Source of the DNA: AP-15 sp963797115
Lineage (GTDB): Bacteria > Pseudomonadota > Alphaproteobacteria > ATCC43930 > CGMCC-115725
Direction: 5' to 3'
DNA: 64,000 nucleotides
NCBI GenBank assembly: GCA_963797115.1
Contig: CAWCOH010000001.1
Location: 3,286,001 to 3,350,000 of the forward strand
The notes under the pieces are model-generated. The model had not been told where the DNA came from and did no database searches. It saw nothing but the letters and a program-made list of their open reading frames with translations. Positions 25,266-34,743 of this stretch are shown here, piece by piece (the first letter of the stretch is position 1; each line of letters begins with the position of its first letter). Made by a program: the position numbers and the translations under genes.

Positions 25266-26414
25266 TCACCTGAGAGCTGAAGTGGCTTCGTCGATCGGGA
25301 GCTGAGAAGGGTCTTTTGACGATCGCTTTGTTTTCGACTGACGTCTAGAACGCCATGCCTCTTGAGTTTCCTTTTCGTACCAACGGGACGGAATGAGATC
25401 GATTGCTGCTATAGCTTCTTGCAAGGGGACATGGGCGTACCGGTCGCTCATCTCGCTCGACGAGTGCCCCATGATTTCCTTTTTGACACGATCTGACATG
25501 CCTGCAATCAGGGCCCACGTCGCAAAGGTGTGCCGGAGATCATGCTGATGCAGATCCTCGACACCAGCCCGTTGACACCCCAAGGTCCAGGCGGTCCTGC
25601 ACTGCCCGCCTTCTTCCCGATTGCGGTCTTTATAGGGATTACCGCGATCAGTCAGAAAGACCGGGACTTGTTTTGTCGCCGCCGAAGGGAGCCCCGCGAG
25701 CACTTCGACCAACTGACGATGGATCGGCACGGCGCGATTGGTGCCGTTCTTGGTGTCTCGCAACACCAGCCAACGCGCCTCCAAATCGACATCCCGCCAT
25801 TTGAGATGGATCGCTTCCGAGACCCGGCAGCCCGTCAACATCAGGAACAAGAATAATGGGCGGACATGCGGCGCTGAATTTTGAAGGATTCGATCGGCTT
25901 CATCATATTTTGCCCAACGGTTTCTGGCGTCTTTGAATTTTGGCCGGGTGAAGGGTCTCGGGATATCGCACCACCCTTGTTTCGCGGCATGGTGCAGCAC
26001 CGCCGTCAGAGGCGTCAGAAAATTGCGGACGATTGTGCCCGGTTTCTTGCCCTTAAAGCGCTTAGCGATAACCTCATTGACCTTGGCCTGATCAATCTTG
26101 TTGACGAGGGCGTGGCCGAAATCTTTTATCAGACAAGGCGAATTTTCGTTCCAGCCGGCGATAGCATACCGCTGCATGCCTTTGGGCTGGCGACTTTCGA
26201 GATAGGACAGCGCCGCAACCGCAAAAGTCGTGGTGGCCTTCGCTCCGAAGATGGCTTGGTCTAAGAGCTCGTTTTCTCGTTTTATGCGGATTTCCTCCGC
26301 GCGGGTTTGTGTTGAAACGCCTGTACTCTCGTCGATATATTGGCCTTTGACGGTGCCGCGGATGCGCCAGTGTCAACTCCGGCCTTCGCGGGGCGGGACG
26401 AGTTTGAGCGACAT
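25266..26414 (-). pseudogene. Tyrosine recombinase (integrase) with an in-frame TGA at codon 14
   Basis: The catalytic domain is complete: Arg in GCRVSEAIHL, H-x-x-R in HQHDLRHTFATWALIAG, His in MGHSSSEMS and the Tyr in RYAHVPL. The N-terminal arm-binding part reads HWRIRGTVKGQYIDESTG. Reading further upstream in the same frame gives MSLKLVPPREGRS, the usual start of such integrases, separated from HWRIRG only by one TGA (26375-26373). Without read-through the first start is the internal ATG at 26177, which loses about 80 residues. It would integrate the element at tRNA-Val. Confidence 0.8.
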
Positions 26415-26581
26415 GTTCTGCGAGCTTCTTGGATATTAACAATATCATATTCGGTAAATAGCAACGTACCGTTGGACTTGATTCCATAAATTCCCATCTT
26501 CTTCGAGAATCTTCGCAGAGTAATCGGCGCGATTTTCAGTCTTTCGGACACAAATTCGAGCGTGAACAACTCTTCCAGCAT
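26282..26581 (-). CDS. Helix-turn-helix excisionase-like protein overlapping the integrase start
   Basis: A 99-residue basic protein: SERLKIAPITLRRFSKKMG then IYGIKSNGTLLFTEYDIVNI looks like a MerR/Xis-type helix-turn-helix. The C-terminal 45 codons overlap the integrase start in another frame and are Ser/Ala/Lys-rich, an arrangement I know from other integrase/excisionase pairs. It probably directs excision or controls the integrase. Confidence 0.65.
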   Translation of the reverse strand: MLEELFTLEFVSERLKIAPITLRRFSKKMGIYGIKSNGTLLFTEYDIVNIQEARRTCRSNSSRPAKAGVDTGASAAPSKANISTRVQAFQHKPARRKSA

Positions 26582-26614
26582 GAATCGCCCTCGCCATCGT
26601 CTGCCCGTGCTGGA

Positions 26615-26998
26615 TCACTCCCTCTTGAGCACCAGCATGGTCCATTTGCACCGCAGTTCGCCCGAGCTCGGAATCTGTACGACGGGGCAGAAATCCGCCA
26701 TCTCAGGCCCGAGAAAGGGGGTGAAGGGTGACGGATGGTTCCGCTTCGGTAGACACGCGACACCCTCCGACGGCACATCGCAACTACGTTGCCGCGGTCT
26801 CGTCGTGTTGGCAGTCAATGCCTCGCCATATCCCCCCATGAGTAAGTCGCGCGCCATCTCAGCGGCTGGCACTGTCCAAGATAGCTCATCCTTGGCCAGC
26901 ATCTTCGCGCCTCGCATGTGGAGGGCCAAGCGCAGGCTATACACCTCGCCGCACCTGCGACAGGATTCGGGGCGCGTCTTCGGAAAGAACTTCGTCAT
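26615..26998 (-). CDS. Hypothetical protein with a CxxC motif
   Basis: About 127 residues from ATG 26998: MTKFFPKTRPESCRRCGEVY carries a C-x2-C, followed by SLRLALHMRGAKMLAKDELS and VPAAEMARDLL. No family was recognised. It is on the same strand as the integrase and 34 nt upstream of the excisionase-like gene. Two copies of the GCCGTTCGCA motif lie upstream (27023-27032 and 27079-27088), which links it to the element. Confidence 0.45.
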   Translation of the reverse strand: MTKFFPKTRPESCRRCGEVYSLRLALHMRGAKMLAKDELSWTVPAAEMARDLLMGGYGEALTANTTRPRQRSCDVPSEGVACLPKRNHPSPFTPFLGPEMADFCPVVQIPSSGELRCKWTMLVLKRE

Positions 26999-27022
26999 GC
27001 GCCCGAGCCTAACCGACGATTT

Positions 27023-27032
27023 TGCGAACGGC
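27023..27032 (-). promoter_or_regulatory. GCCGTTCGCA motif upstream of the CxxC gene
   Basis: The motif is followed by AAAT in the direction of transcription, 24 nt before ATG 26998. One of two copies spaced 56 bp apart. Confidence 0.45.
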
Positions 27033-27078
27033 ATCCGTCGCTGGCTCTTTTTTAACCGCACGCGCTACTGGCTATTTT

Positions 27079-27088
27079 TGCGAACGGC
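27079..27088 (-). promoter_or_regulatory. GCCGTTCGCA motif, second copy upstream of the CxxC gene
   Basis: Followed by AAAAA in the direction of transcription; 80 nt before ATG 26998. Confidence 0.45.
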
Positions 27089-27453
27089 AATGTGACCAAT
27101 CACGATTATCTCGACCCGCGACGTCACGGCACGGCCTCGCGCTGGCAGAGTTGTCATGCCGCCGCGGGGCTGCGCCGGTCCTCACACTCGTAGCGGGGGT
27201 CCAAAAAGAGCCGGCCCCAAAGGTTGAAACACTTCGCGCCGGTGCGCGAGTGCGTGTTCCGGTCGAACGTGATCACGGATTCCGGTGGAAGATGATCAGC
27301 CAGTCCGGTGCAACGTGATCGCTGATTCCGGTCGAAGGTGATCATCGATTTGGTGATCGTGATCAGGCCGACGTAAGGGTATAGCGGTCCGCGTCGTCGA
27401 CAGTCCTCAACCGAAGGTAGGCTCGCCCCTTTGCCCAACAGCAGGGGAACGAG

Positions 27454-29012
27454 ATGCCGGCCGAGAGAGTGTCGATGCGCCAGATCCGCGAAGTTTTGCG
27501 ACTGCGGTTTGCCAGCGAGCTGCCGCAGCGGGCGATTGCCAAGAGCTTGGGGCTGAGCCAAGGAGCGGTGAGCGGCTATCTCAGCCGGGCCCGCGCCGCC
27601 GGGGTGAGCTGGCGATTGGCCGCAGATCTCGATGACGTACAGCTTGAAGCGCTGCTGTTCCCGCCGCCACCGGCGATCGCCGCGGATCAGCGCCCGATGC
27701 CCGACTGGGCCTGGGTGCATCGCGAACTGCGCCGTCCCAATGTCACCTTGGCACTGCTATGGGAGGAGTACCGCGTCGGCGCACCGGACGGGTTCGGGTA
27801 TTCCTGGTTTTGCGACCTTTACCGGGGTTGGGCGGGCCGGCTGAAGCCGACGATGCGTCAGACCCATATCGCTGGCGAGAAGCTGTTTGTCGATTTCGCC
27901 GGCCGCACTGGCGAGGTCGTCGATGGCCTCACCGGCGAGGTCATCCCGGTACAGATTTTTGTCGCTGTCCTGGGTGCATCGAGCTTCACATACGCCGAGG
28001 CGGTATGGAGCCAGAAGCTGCCGGATTGGATCGCGGCACATGTCCGCGCTTTCGCTTATTTCGGCGGCGTCACCCGCCAGACGGTTAGCGACAATCTCAA
28101 GGCCGGGATCACCAAGGCCTGCTTTCACGAGCCGACGGTCAATCGGACCCCAGCCTTCGCTGGGGCAGGCTCTATGCCGACATGGCGCGGCATTACGGCA
28201 CCGCCATCGTTCCGGCGCGCCCCTACAAGCCACGCGACAAGGCCAAGGTTGAAGTCGGCGTTCAGGTCGTCGGGCGCTGGATCTTGGCACGGTTGCGGCA
28301 TCGACGCTTCTTCTCGCTGGCCGAACTCAACGCGGCGATCCGCGCCCTGCTCGATGAGCTGAACAATCGCGTGATGCGCGGTTGGGGCACCAGCCGTCAG
28401 GCGCTTTTCGAGCAGCTTGACATACCGGCGCTCGGATCGCTGCCGCCGCAGCCCTACGAATACGCCGAGTGGAAGCGCTGCCGGGTCGGCCTCGACTACC
28501 ACGTCGAGATCGCCAAGCATTACTACAGCGTGCCGCACCAGCTGCTCCGTCAGGAGGTCGAGGCGCGCATCACCGCCGCGACAATCGAGATCTTTCATCG
28601 CGGCAAACGGGTCGCCAGCCATCGCCGCAGCCTGCGCCCGCATCGCCCAACCACTGTCGCCGAGCACATGCCCAGCGCCCACCGGCGCTATCGCGACTGG
28701 ACCCACGAGCGCATCCGCCATGAGGCCCAAGCGGTCGGCCCCGACGCCGCCGTGCTCATCGATGTCATCCTGCGCTCGCGGCCCCACCCCGAGCAGGGCT
28801 TCCGCTCCTGCGTCGGCATCCTGCGCCTGGTCAAGCGCTATGGCGCCGAACGCGTTGATGCCGCCTGCGCCCGCGCGCTGGTGCTTGGCACCCGGTCCTA
28901 CACCTCGGTTGCCGCCATCCTGAAGAACCGCCGCGAGCGCGCCCCCAGCACCGCCGCCGAGCTGCCTCTGCTGACCCACGAGAACATTCGCGGACCCGAC
29001 TACTACCACTGA
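27454..29012 (+). pseudogene. istA: IS21 transposase IstA interrupted by a 23-bp hairpin unit
   Basis: The N-terminal helix-turn-helix (QRAIAKSLGLSQGAVSGYLS) and the DDE-domain start (GEKLFVDFAGRTGEV) are in one frame up to 28149. The rest (YADMARHYGTAIVPARPYKP and onward) is in another. Removing exactly 23 bp (28150-28172) restores VNRTYADMARHYG. As it stands, translation ends at 28362 with a nonsense tail. A second ATG at 28182 could start the C-terminal part. Confidence 0.85.
28150..28172 (+). repeat. 23-bp hairpin unit inserted in istA
   Basis: The unit contains the 18-bp palindrome CCCCAGCCTTCGCTGGGG followed by CAGGCTC. The same unit in reverse orientation relative to the gene lies in both IS5 copies (40387-40409 and 51218-51240). 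Confidence 0.85.
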
Positions 29013-29026
29013 CCCGAGGAGATGTG

Positions 29027-29776
29027 ATGCTGATCCACCCCACGGTCGAGCGCTTGCGGGCGCTCGGCCTCACCGCCATGGCCGATGCCTTTATCGAGCT
29101 GCACAACGCTCCCGATGCCGGCGAACTCAGCCGCGAGGATTGGCTCGGGCTGCTCGTCGACCGCGAAGCCACCAGCCGCGAGAACAAGCGGCTCGCCCGC
29201 CGCCTGCGCGAGGCCCGGCTGCGCCAGTCTGCCGTCGTTGAGGACGTCGATTTCCGCGCCCCCCGCGGCCTCGACCGTGCTCTCTTCCTCAAGCTCGCGA
29301 GCTGTGAGTGGATCCGCGAGCATCATCATCTTTGCCTCATCGGCCCGACCGGTATCGGCAAGTCGTGGTTGGCTTGCGCTCTCGGCCACAAGGCCTGCCG
29401 CGAGGGCTTTTCGGTGCTCTACAAGCGCGCCTCGCGCCTGTTCACCGATCTCGCCCAGGCGCGCGGCGAAGGCCGGCTGCCGCGGCTGATGACCACACTC
29501 GAACGCACCCGCCTGCTGATCATCGACGATTGGGGGCCGGAACCGCTCAATGCCGAACAGCGTCGTGATCTGCTCGAGATCGTCGACGATCGCTACGACA
29601 GGGGATCCCTGCTGGTCACCAGCCAGCTCCCGGCCAATCGCTGGCATGAAGTCATTGGCGATCCCACCCTGGCTGACGCCATTCTCGACCGCATCATCCA
29701 TCGCGCCCATCGCATCGACCTCAAAGGCCCGTCGCTGCGCCGGCGCCTCGTCGCTGGTGAAAGCTCCGCTGCATGA
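29027..29776 (+). CDS. istB: IS21 helper ATPase IstB
   Basis: About 249 residues. Walker A is GPTGIGKSW, Walker B LLIIDDWG, and the C-terminal AAA+ part has DAILDRIIHRAHRIDLKG. It assists the IstA transposase in target selection. It starts 15 nt after istA; a GTG at 29024 is a possible alternative start. Confidence 0.92.
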   Translation: MLIHPTVERLRALGLTAMADAFIELHNAPDAGELSREDWLGLLVDREATSRENKRLARRLREARLRQSAVVEDVDFRAPRGLDRALFLKLASCEWIREHHHLCLIGPTGIGKSWLACALGHKACREGFSVLYKRASRLFTDLAQARGEGRLPRLMTTLERTRLLIIDDWGPEPLNAEQRRDLLEIVDDRYDRGSLLVTSQLPANRWHEVIGDPTLADAILDRIIHRAHRIDLKGPSLRRRLVAGESSAA

Positions 29777-30184
29777 CCGCCCGTGCCCTGATCGCCCACG
29801 GGGGCCCACAGCGCCTCCCCACGCGCGCCGCTCCGTCGCTCGTGAGGGCACTGCGCGACGCGCGCGGGTCCCCTCCATGGACTCCATGGACGATCCTCTG
29901 CCGCCTTGACCGGCACCACCCTTCTTATGCAACTTGTATTCGTGTCGACGGCGCAGATCGCTGCGACCCTTCACGCCGACCCAATCGGCCGCGTCACGGC
30001 GTGATCACGATCACCGGAACCGGTGATCACCTTCGGCCGGAATGGCCGATCACAATCACCGGAACACGCAGCGCGAGGAAGATGCCGCGCCTACCGTCCG
30101 ATGCCCAGGCATGCTTGCCGCGGGCGACCGCGGCACGCAGCGACCGGCCGGTTGACCGGGGCACTCAGACGCTCGCAATGCTAC

Positions 30185-30720
30185 TCCAATACAGACGGAC
30201 CGGCCGGCCCACACAAACGGTTGACCCCCGCCTCCGCGAGAGGGCGGCGCCTTGCCGCATCCGTCGGGGCAAGCCCTTCCGGCCGTCCCTGACGTCGGGC
30301 CAGGGCGACGATCGCCTTCTTGCCTCCGCGACGATGGGCCAGCTGCATGCCCCACGCCTTGAGCCAGGACCATTTCTGGGTACGTGTGAGGAGCACCTGC
30401 GCGGCCTCATAGAGTGCCGTCCGCATCATGGCGTCCCCACATTTCGAGATCCTCCCGTCTCGCCGGACTGAAAGCGACGCGGGACCAAGCCGAAATGTGC
30501 CCCCACCATCTTGGAGCGGGCAAAACGTTGCGGCTGATCGACCGTCGCCCGAAAGGTCAGCGCCACCACCGGTCCCACTCCCGGCACCGTCATCAAGCGG
30601 CGGCATAGCCGCTCGCGACATTTCCGCAGGCCGGCAGGGTCGGGTTATGGACCAAGGCCGACAGCCTGACCCACTTCGCCGATCTGGAGATCGATCCGTC
30701 GCCGGAGGATGTTGCCAGAG
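30185..30720 (-). pseudogene. IS110-family transposase, C-terminal relic
   Basis: Pieces of an IS110 transposase are readable in two minus-strand frames: MTVPGVGPVVALTFRATVD and HFGLVPRRFQSGET in one, GRISKCGDAMMRTALYEAAQ and WGMQLAHRRGGKKAIVALAR in the other. A short deletion near 30440 and a changed end mark it as decayed. The N-terminal DEDD part is missing. Confidence 0.75.
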
Positions 30721-30822
30721 CACGTCATGCCTAAGGCGGCATCATTCAAGGGTACGCTTTTGGTCTCGGCTTGGTCCTGGCGTTGGCCGGGGGTTTCCAT
30801 TCGGTGAGCACCGCAGGCCGGG

Positions 30823-31071
30823 CTATTTGGCCGGTTTGACCTGCGGCGGTGCGCGGCGCGCAGCTCGTTCGTCGGCGATGATCTGCTGCAGGCACTCGAT
30901 GCCATCCCTGGTGAAGGCGGTCACGCCGTCCTCGCCGACGCCATAGACGCGAAGGCAACCGTCTTCCGGGAACATGTCGATCGACAGCTCGTGCAGCCAG
31001 TCTTCGTCCTCGCCGAGCATGTCGGCGACGTAGCCGATCGTGAAGACGGCTGCGATAGCCGCCACGATCAC
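30823..31071 (-). CDS. IS66-associated accessory protein
   Basis: An 82-residue acidic protein from GTG 31071, which overlaps the tnpC stop by four bases (GTGA). It reads VIVAAIAAVFTIGYVADMLG then EDEDWLHELSIDMFPEDG and YGVGEDGVTAFT. Similar small proteins follow tnpC in other alphaproteobacterial IS66 elements, as far as I recall. The role is unknown. Confidence 0.6.
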   Translation of the reverse strand: MIVAAIAAVFTIGYVADMLGEDEDWLHELSIDMFPEDGCLRVYGVGEDGVTAFTRDGIECLQQIIADERAARRAPPQVKPAK

Positions 31072-32737
31072 GCCGCCTGACTTCGCGTCGTCGAACGCGG
31101 CCGCCAATTCCACGGCAGGAGTTCGTCGATCCGGTGGGCCGGATGCTCGGCGATCCGGGCCAGGACGTCGGCCAGCCAAGCTTGCGGATCGACATCGTTC
31201 AATTTGGCAGTGACAATCAGACTGTACATCACTGCGGCGCGCTGGCCGCCGCGGTCGGAACCGCCGAATAACCATGACTTTCTGCCGAGGGCAATTCCGC
31301 GTAGCGCTCGCTCGGCGGCGTTGTTCGAAAGGCAGATCCGTCCATCATCGAGGAAGCGGGTGAAGGCCGGCCAGCGTTTGAGCATGTAATCCATTGCCTT
31401 GGCGAGATCGTTGCCGCGCGAGAGCTTGGCGCGCTGCTGGCGCAGCCAGCTTTCCAGATCGGCGACCAGAGGGGCGCTCAATTTCTGCCGGACCGCCCGA
31501 CGCCGCTCGGCGCTCTGGCCGTTGATCGAACGTTCGATCTCGAACAGCGCATCGATGCGCCGGACCGCCTCCAGCGCCAGAGGCGAGATCACCGCCAGTG
31601 TTTTGCCTTGCGCCCTGCGGCGGGCGGTGGCAGCGAGATCGGCCATCTGGAAGAACGGTCGCCGGGCATGGACCCAGCACGCTGCCTCGACGATCTGGCC
31701 CGGCTTGCGATCAGCCTCGTACAGCTTGTTGTATCCGCCAAAGGCGTCGGCCTGGAAGATCCCGGCATAGTCGGCCAGATGCGCCTGAGCATGCTCGCCG
31801 GCCCGATCGCGCGAGTAGTAGAACATCGCCGCCGGCGGATCCTGCCCGCCGAACGGACGATCGTCGCGCACATAAACCCAACATCGCCCAGTGTCGGTCT
31901 TCCCTTTGGCCAGGACCGGCACCGTCGTGTCGTCGCTGTGCAATCGCTCGGCCGCGAAAACGTGTCGCTCAACCCGCCCGAGGAGCGGTGCCAGCGCTGT
32001 GCAGCAGCCACCCACCTGATCGGCCAGGGTTGACAGGCTGAGGGGTACGCCCTCCCTGGCGTAGCGTTCGGACTGGCGGTTGAGCGGCTGATGCTGCCCG
32101 TACTTCTCGAACAGGATCATCGCAGCAGGCTGGGGCCGGCCCAACCCCTGGCAATTACATGGAACGGCGCGGGAGCCTGGCTGATCTTCTCGCAGTCGCG
32201 GCAGGTGAACTTCTCCCGGATATGCTGGATCACCTTCCACTGCCGCGGGATGACCTCCAGCGTCTCGGTGATATCCTCGCCCAACTTGCGCAGCCGCGGG
32301 CTGCCGCAGCACAGGCAAACGGTCGGTCCCGGCTCGATCACCCGCTCGCGCGGCAAATGTTTGGGGAAGGGCTGGCGCGCCGGACGCTTGCGGGTAAACG
32401 CCACGACATTGGTGGTCTTGGACACGGCCCGCTCGGCGGCGATCTCGTCCTCGGTGGCCGAACTCTCGAGCTCCTCGAGCGCCAGCTCCATCTGATCGAG
32501 CAGCCGCACCGTGCGTTCCGAGCGCTGGCCATAGAGCTGGCGCGTCAGCTTGGCGATCTGCAATTGCTGATGGGCGATCACGGCTTGATCGTCGGAGGCC
32601 TTGGCCTTGGCCACCGCCAGTTCCGCCTCGACCCGCGCCGCCCTGGCTGCTTCCTCGATGCGCTTGGCCCGCTCCACGACCAGCGCCGCCTGCAGCGCGG
32701 CGATGTCGTCGGGGAGGTCCTCGGGCGTTGTCGTCAC
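31068..32737 (-). pseudogene. tnpC: IS66 transposase TnpC with a one-base frameshift
   Basis: The N-terminal part (zinc-finger-like CLCCGSPRLRKLGEDITETL, then FTCRDCEKISQAPAPFHVIA) is in one frame. From MILFEKYGQHQPLNRQSERY onward the DDE domain is in another (LHSDDTTVPVLAKGKTDTGR with the Asp, FGGYNKLYE, and LSNNAAERALRGIALGRKSW with the Glu). The break is near 32117: GCTGCGATG stands where GCTGGCGATG would keep the frame, a one-base loss. It is otherwise full length. Confidence 0.88.
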
Positions 32738-32775
32738 GGGCCCAATTATCCCACATCGCTACGACCGAGCGTTAC

Positions 32776-33180
32776 TCAACCACAGGGTAAGTCAATCGGT
32801 CGCAGCCCCGGATCAGTCAAAGGGGCAGGCTCTCCGCCGGCCGCCTCCGGGCGCCAGGTGCGCACCGGGTTCCTCCAATCGATCCCGTCAAGCATGTAGG
32901 CCAATTGCGCCGCACTGATCGCGACGATGCCGTCGGCCGGCGACGGCCACAGGAACCGGCCACGCTCCAGCCGCTTGGCGTAGAGCGACATGCCAATGCC
33001 GTCATGCCACAGAATTTTTATTAAATGACCTCTTCTCCCTCGGAAGACGTACAAATCACCGGCATGCGGATCGCGCTTCAACACTTCTTGGACTTGCAGC
33101 GCCAGGCTGTTCATCCCACGCCGCATGTCGGTGTGGCCGACTGCCAGCCAAACGCGCACCCCCGAAGCGACCGGGATCAT
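32776..33180 (-). CDS. tnpB: IS66 accessory protein TnpB
   Basis: From ATG 33180, which overlaps the tnpA stop (ATGA): MIPVASGVRVWLAVGHTDMR followed by RGMNSLALQVQEVLK and the KILWHDGIGMSLYAKRLERG core diagnostic of IS66 Orf2. 134 residues. It is required for IS66 transposition. Confidence 0.93.
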   Translation of the reverse strand: MIPVASGVRVWLAVGHTDMRRGMNSLALQVQEVLKRDPHAGDLYVFRGRRGHLIKILWHDGIGMSLYAKRLERGRFLWPSPADGIVAISAAQLAYMLDGIDWRNPVRTWRPEAAGGEPAPLTDPGLRPIDLPCG

Positions 33181-33518
33181 CGCCCCGACAGCGCTTTGAC
33201 CACCGCCGCCGCCAACCCGGCCGGGATCGAAGCCGGGATGCGCATGCACGCCTTCCCCGCAAACTCGATCTCGATCGCCGGGGCCGCAGGACACCCGGCG
33301 TCATCTCCGGCCGGCGCGATCAGAACCTGAGCGAAACCATTGCCGACCCCAAGCTCCCGGCGCCAGCGATAAATCTGGCCAGGGCCAATCTCTGCCCGAC
33401 GAGCGATTTCCGTGACTACGGCGCCCGGCGCCAGGCTCTCGGCAACAATCGCTCGTTTTTGCTCAGCGCTCCAACACCGCCGCCGCTCTGGGCCAGTTAT
33501 CACCTCAACCCGCGCCAT
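33177..33518 (-). CDS. tnpA: IS66 accessory protein TnpA
   Basis: A 113-residue helix-turn-helix protein: RRRCWSAEQKRAIVAESLAP, then VTEIARRAEIGPGQIYRWRR is the DNA-binding motif of IS66 Orf1. It is first in the IS66 operon, immediately inside the right end. Confidence 0.93.
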   Translation of the reverse strand: MARVEVITGPERRRCWSAEQKRAIVAESLAPGAVVTEIARRAEIGPGQIYRWRRELGVGNGFAQVLIAPAGDDAGCPAAPAIEIEFAGKACMRIPASIPAGLAAAVVKALSGR

Positions 33519-33599
33519 CGCACCGTCCCTAGTACCAGTGCAAACACCATCACTTGCACCAGTGCTTACCAGCCCAATGCGCCTCAGTTAGGCAAGGCG

Positions 33600-34192
33600 G
33601 CCATCACCGCAGGGATACGGCCGGGGTCGCCGCCGCGCAAGAGCAAACGACCGCCATCGATCTGTCGGCCATGACGCCCAATGCGCCGCCGGCGAATTTT
33701 CTGTTCGGCCGCACGGGCCAGGCGCGCCGGGGCAATGGGTCGTCGTCAGCGAGGATACCGCGTCATGGGGCATCGCCATCGCGCAGATGAGCCAGGAGCG
33801 CACGGATTATCGGTTTCCACTGGCGATCTATCAGCCGGTGCGCTTCAAGCCGGTATCAGGCCGGATCGACCAGGCCGGCGGCGTGGCCGTGCGCCTAGCC
33901 GGACGCTTACTACCTCGTGCGCGCCAATGCGCTCGAAGACAATGTGCAGTTTTAACGGGTCGTGAAGGGTCGGCGCCAACAGCTCGCCGGCACCAACACC
34001 AAGGTGGCCTCCGGTGTCTGGCATACTCTGGACCTACGCGCCGACGGTAGTCATTTCACAGTGAGTTTTGACGGCGCGCAAAGGTTCATCGCTGACGACA
34101 CCACGTTCCCCGAAGGGGGAAAGATAGCCCTTTGGACCAAGGCCGATAGCGTGACCCTGTTCGATCGCATCGAGCTGACAAGCGCGCCGTAA
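33600..34192 (+). pseudogene. DUF1080/laminin-G-like beta-sandwich protein relic
   Basis: Three plus-strand frames give parts of one protein: APPANFLFGRTGQ, then WVVVSEDTASWGIAIAQMSQ and YRFPLAIYQPVRFKPVSGRI, and finally KGRRQQLAGTNTKVASGVWH and TLFDRIELTSAP. The order fits a 3-keto-disaccharide hydrolase-like (DUF1080) domain. The frameshifts are at about 33725 and 33900, and a stop is present near 33953. Its 5' end was cut off by the IS66 element, whose end lies at 33569. Confidence 0.6.
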
Positions 34193-34208
34193 ATTCGCCG
34201 CGGGCGGC

Positions 34209-34662
34209 CTCTCTCGTCTAACCTGGTCCGCTCGCCCCCGGCGGTCCCTCGTAATCCATGCCGCCATGGATCGGTTTGTTGAGGACCTCGTCGCAGTGAG
34301 CAGCGAAGGCGGTGTTGCCCGTATGCCGCAGGCCCTCGAGCTCACCGCGAAGAGCCCGCTGCCAGGCTTTCGTAGTACCGCAGGAACGCGGTTGCCCTCG
34401 GCTTCCCGATCTCGCTCTGAAGCGTCAGGAGTTTCTCCTCGATCCGGCCGTTTCGACGCCACCAGGCCTTTTGCGCCGCCACGAAGGCGGCTGCCAACTC
34501 TGGCCGCGACTGCTCGCAGGCCTGGGCCATGGTCTCAACCACCGCGGAATAATCCACCATCGCGAGCAGCTGAGCGCCATCGGGTTCGGCAGCGGCGGGT
34601 AAAACGAAGACCTGAAGCAAACCGGCCATGCCGCACGTCCAAACAATGGAGAGACTACTCAT
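34209..34662 (-). pseudogene. Exported hypothetical protein with a frameshift
   Basis: ATG 34662 starts MSSLSIVWTCGMAGLLQVFV followed by LPAAA, a plausible signal peptide. The mature part (AAFVAAQKAWWRRNGRIEEK, then ATAFLRYYES) ends early in its frame. In the neighbouring frame the sequence continues naturally (KAWQRALRGELEGLRHTGN, then NKPIHGGMDYEGPPG, stop at about 34220). One extra base near 34365 would explain this. No family was recognised. Confidence 0.45.
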
Positions 34663-34743
34663 GGCCGATCCGAGGGCCGGCCTGCCCAGCCGATCTTATT
34701 AGTCGCTTACGAGCTGAGTGTTTGCATCTTGTGAGCAGATTTG

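Larger units (their letters stand above)
27251..30070 (+). mobile_element. IS21-family insertion sequence, copy 1, with 7-bp target duplication
   Basis: Ends begin TGCGTGTTCCGGT on both sides as inverted repeats. Subterminal TCCGG/GTGATCA repeats occur several times at each end (27258-27360 and 29995-30068), as expected for IS21. The 7-bp sequence GCGCGAG flanks it directly (27244-27250 and 30071-30077), showing the exact borders. It encodes istA (frameshifted by a 23-bp insertion) and istB. Confidence 0.88.
30752..33569 (-). mobile_element. IS66-family insertion sequence
   Basis: Carries tnpA, tnpB, frameshifted tnpC and a downstream accessory gene, all on the minus strand. The right end is GTAAGCACTGGTGC (read inward from 33569), a typical GTAAGC IS66 end. 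The left end is probably GTACGC at 30752. No 8-bp target duplication is visible, so the borders or flanks may have been rearranged. Confidence 0.75.

Noticed and set aside
27258..27360. Array-like repeats of TCCGG and GTGATCA words, suggestive of a CRISPR or iteron array
   Set aside because: They are mirrored at 29995-30068 and lie just inside the matching ends of an IS21 with target duplication; they are IS21 subterminal transposase sites.
30744..33577. Expected 8-bp target duplication around IS66
   Set aside because: The bases outside the proposed ends (30744-30751 and 33570-33577) do not match; the left border is therefore uncertain.
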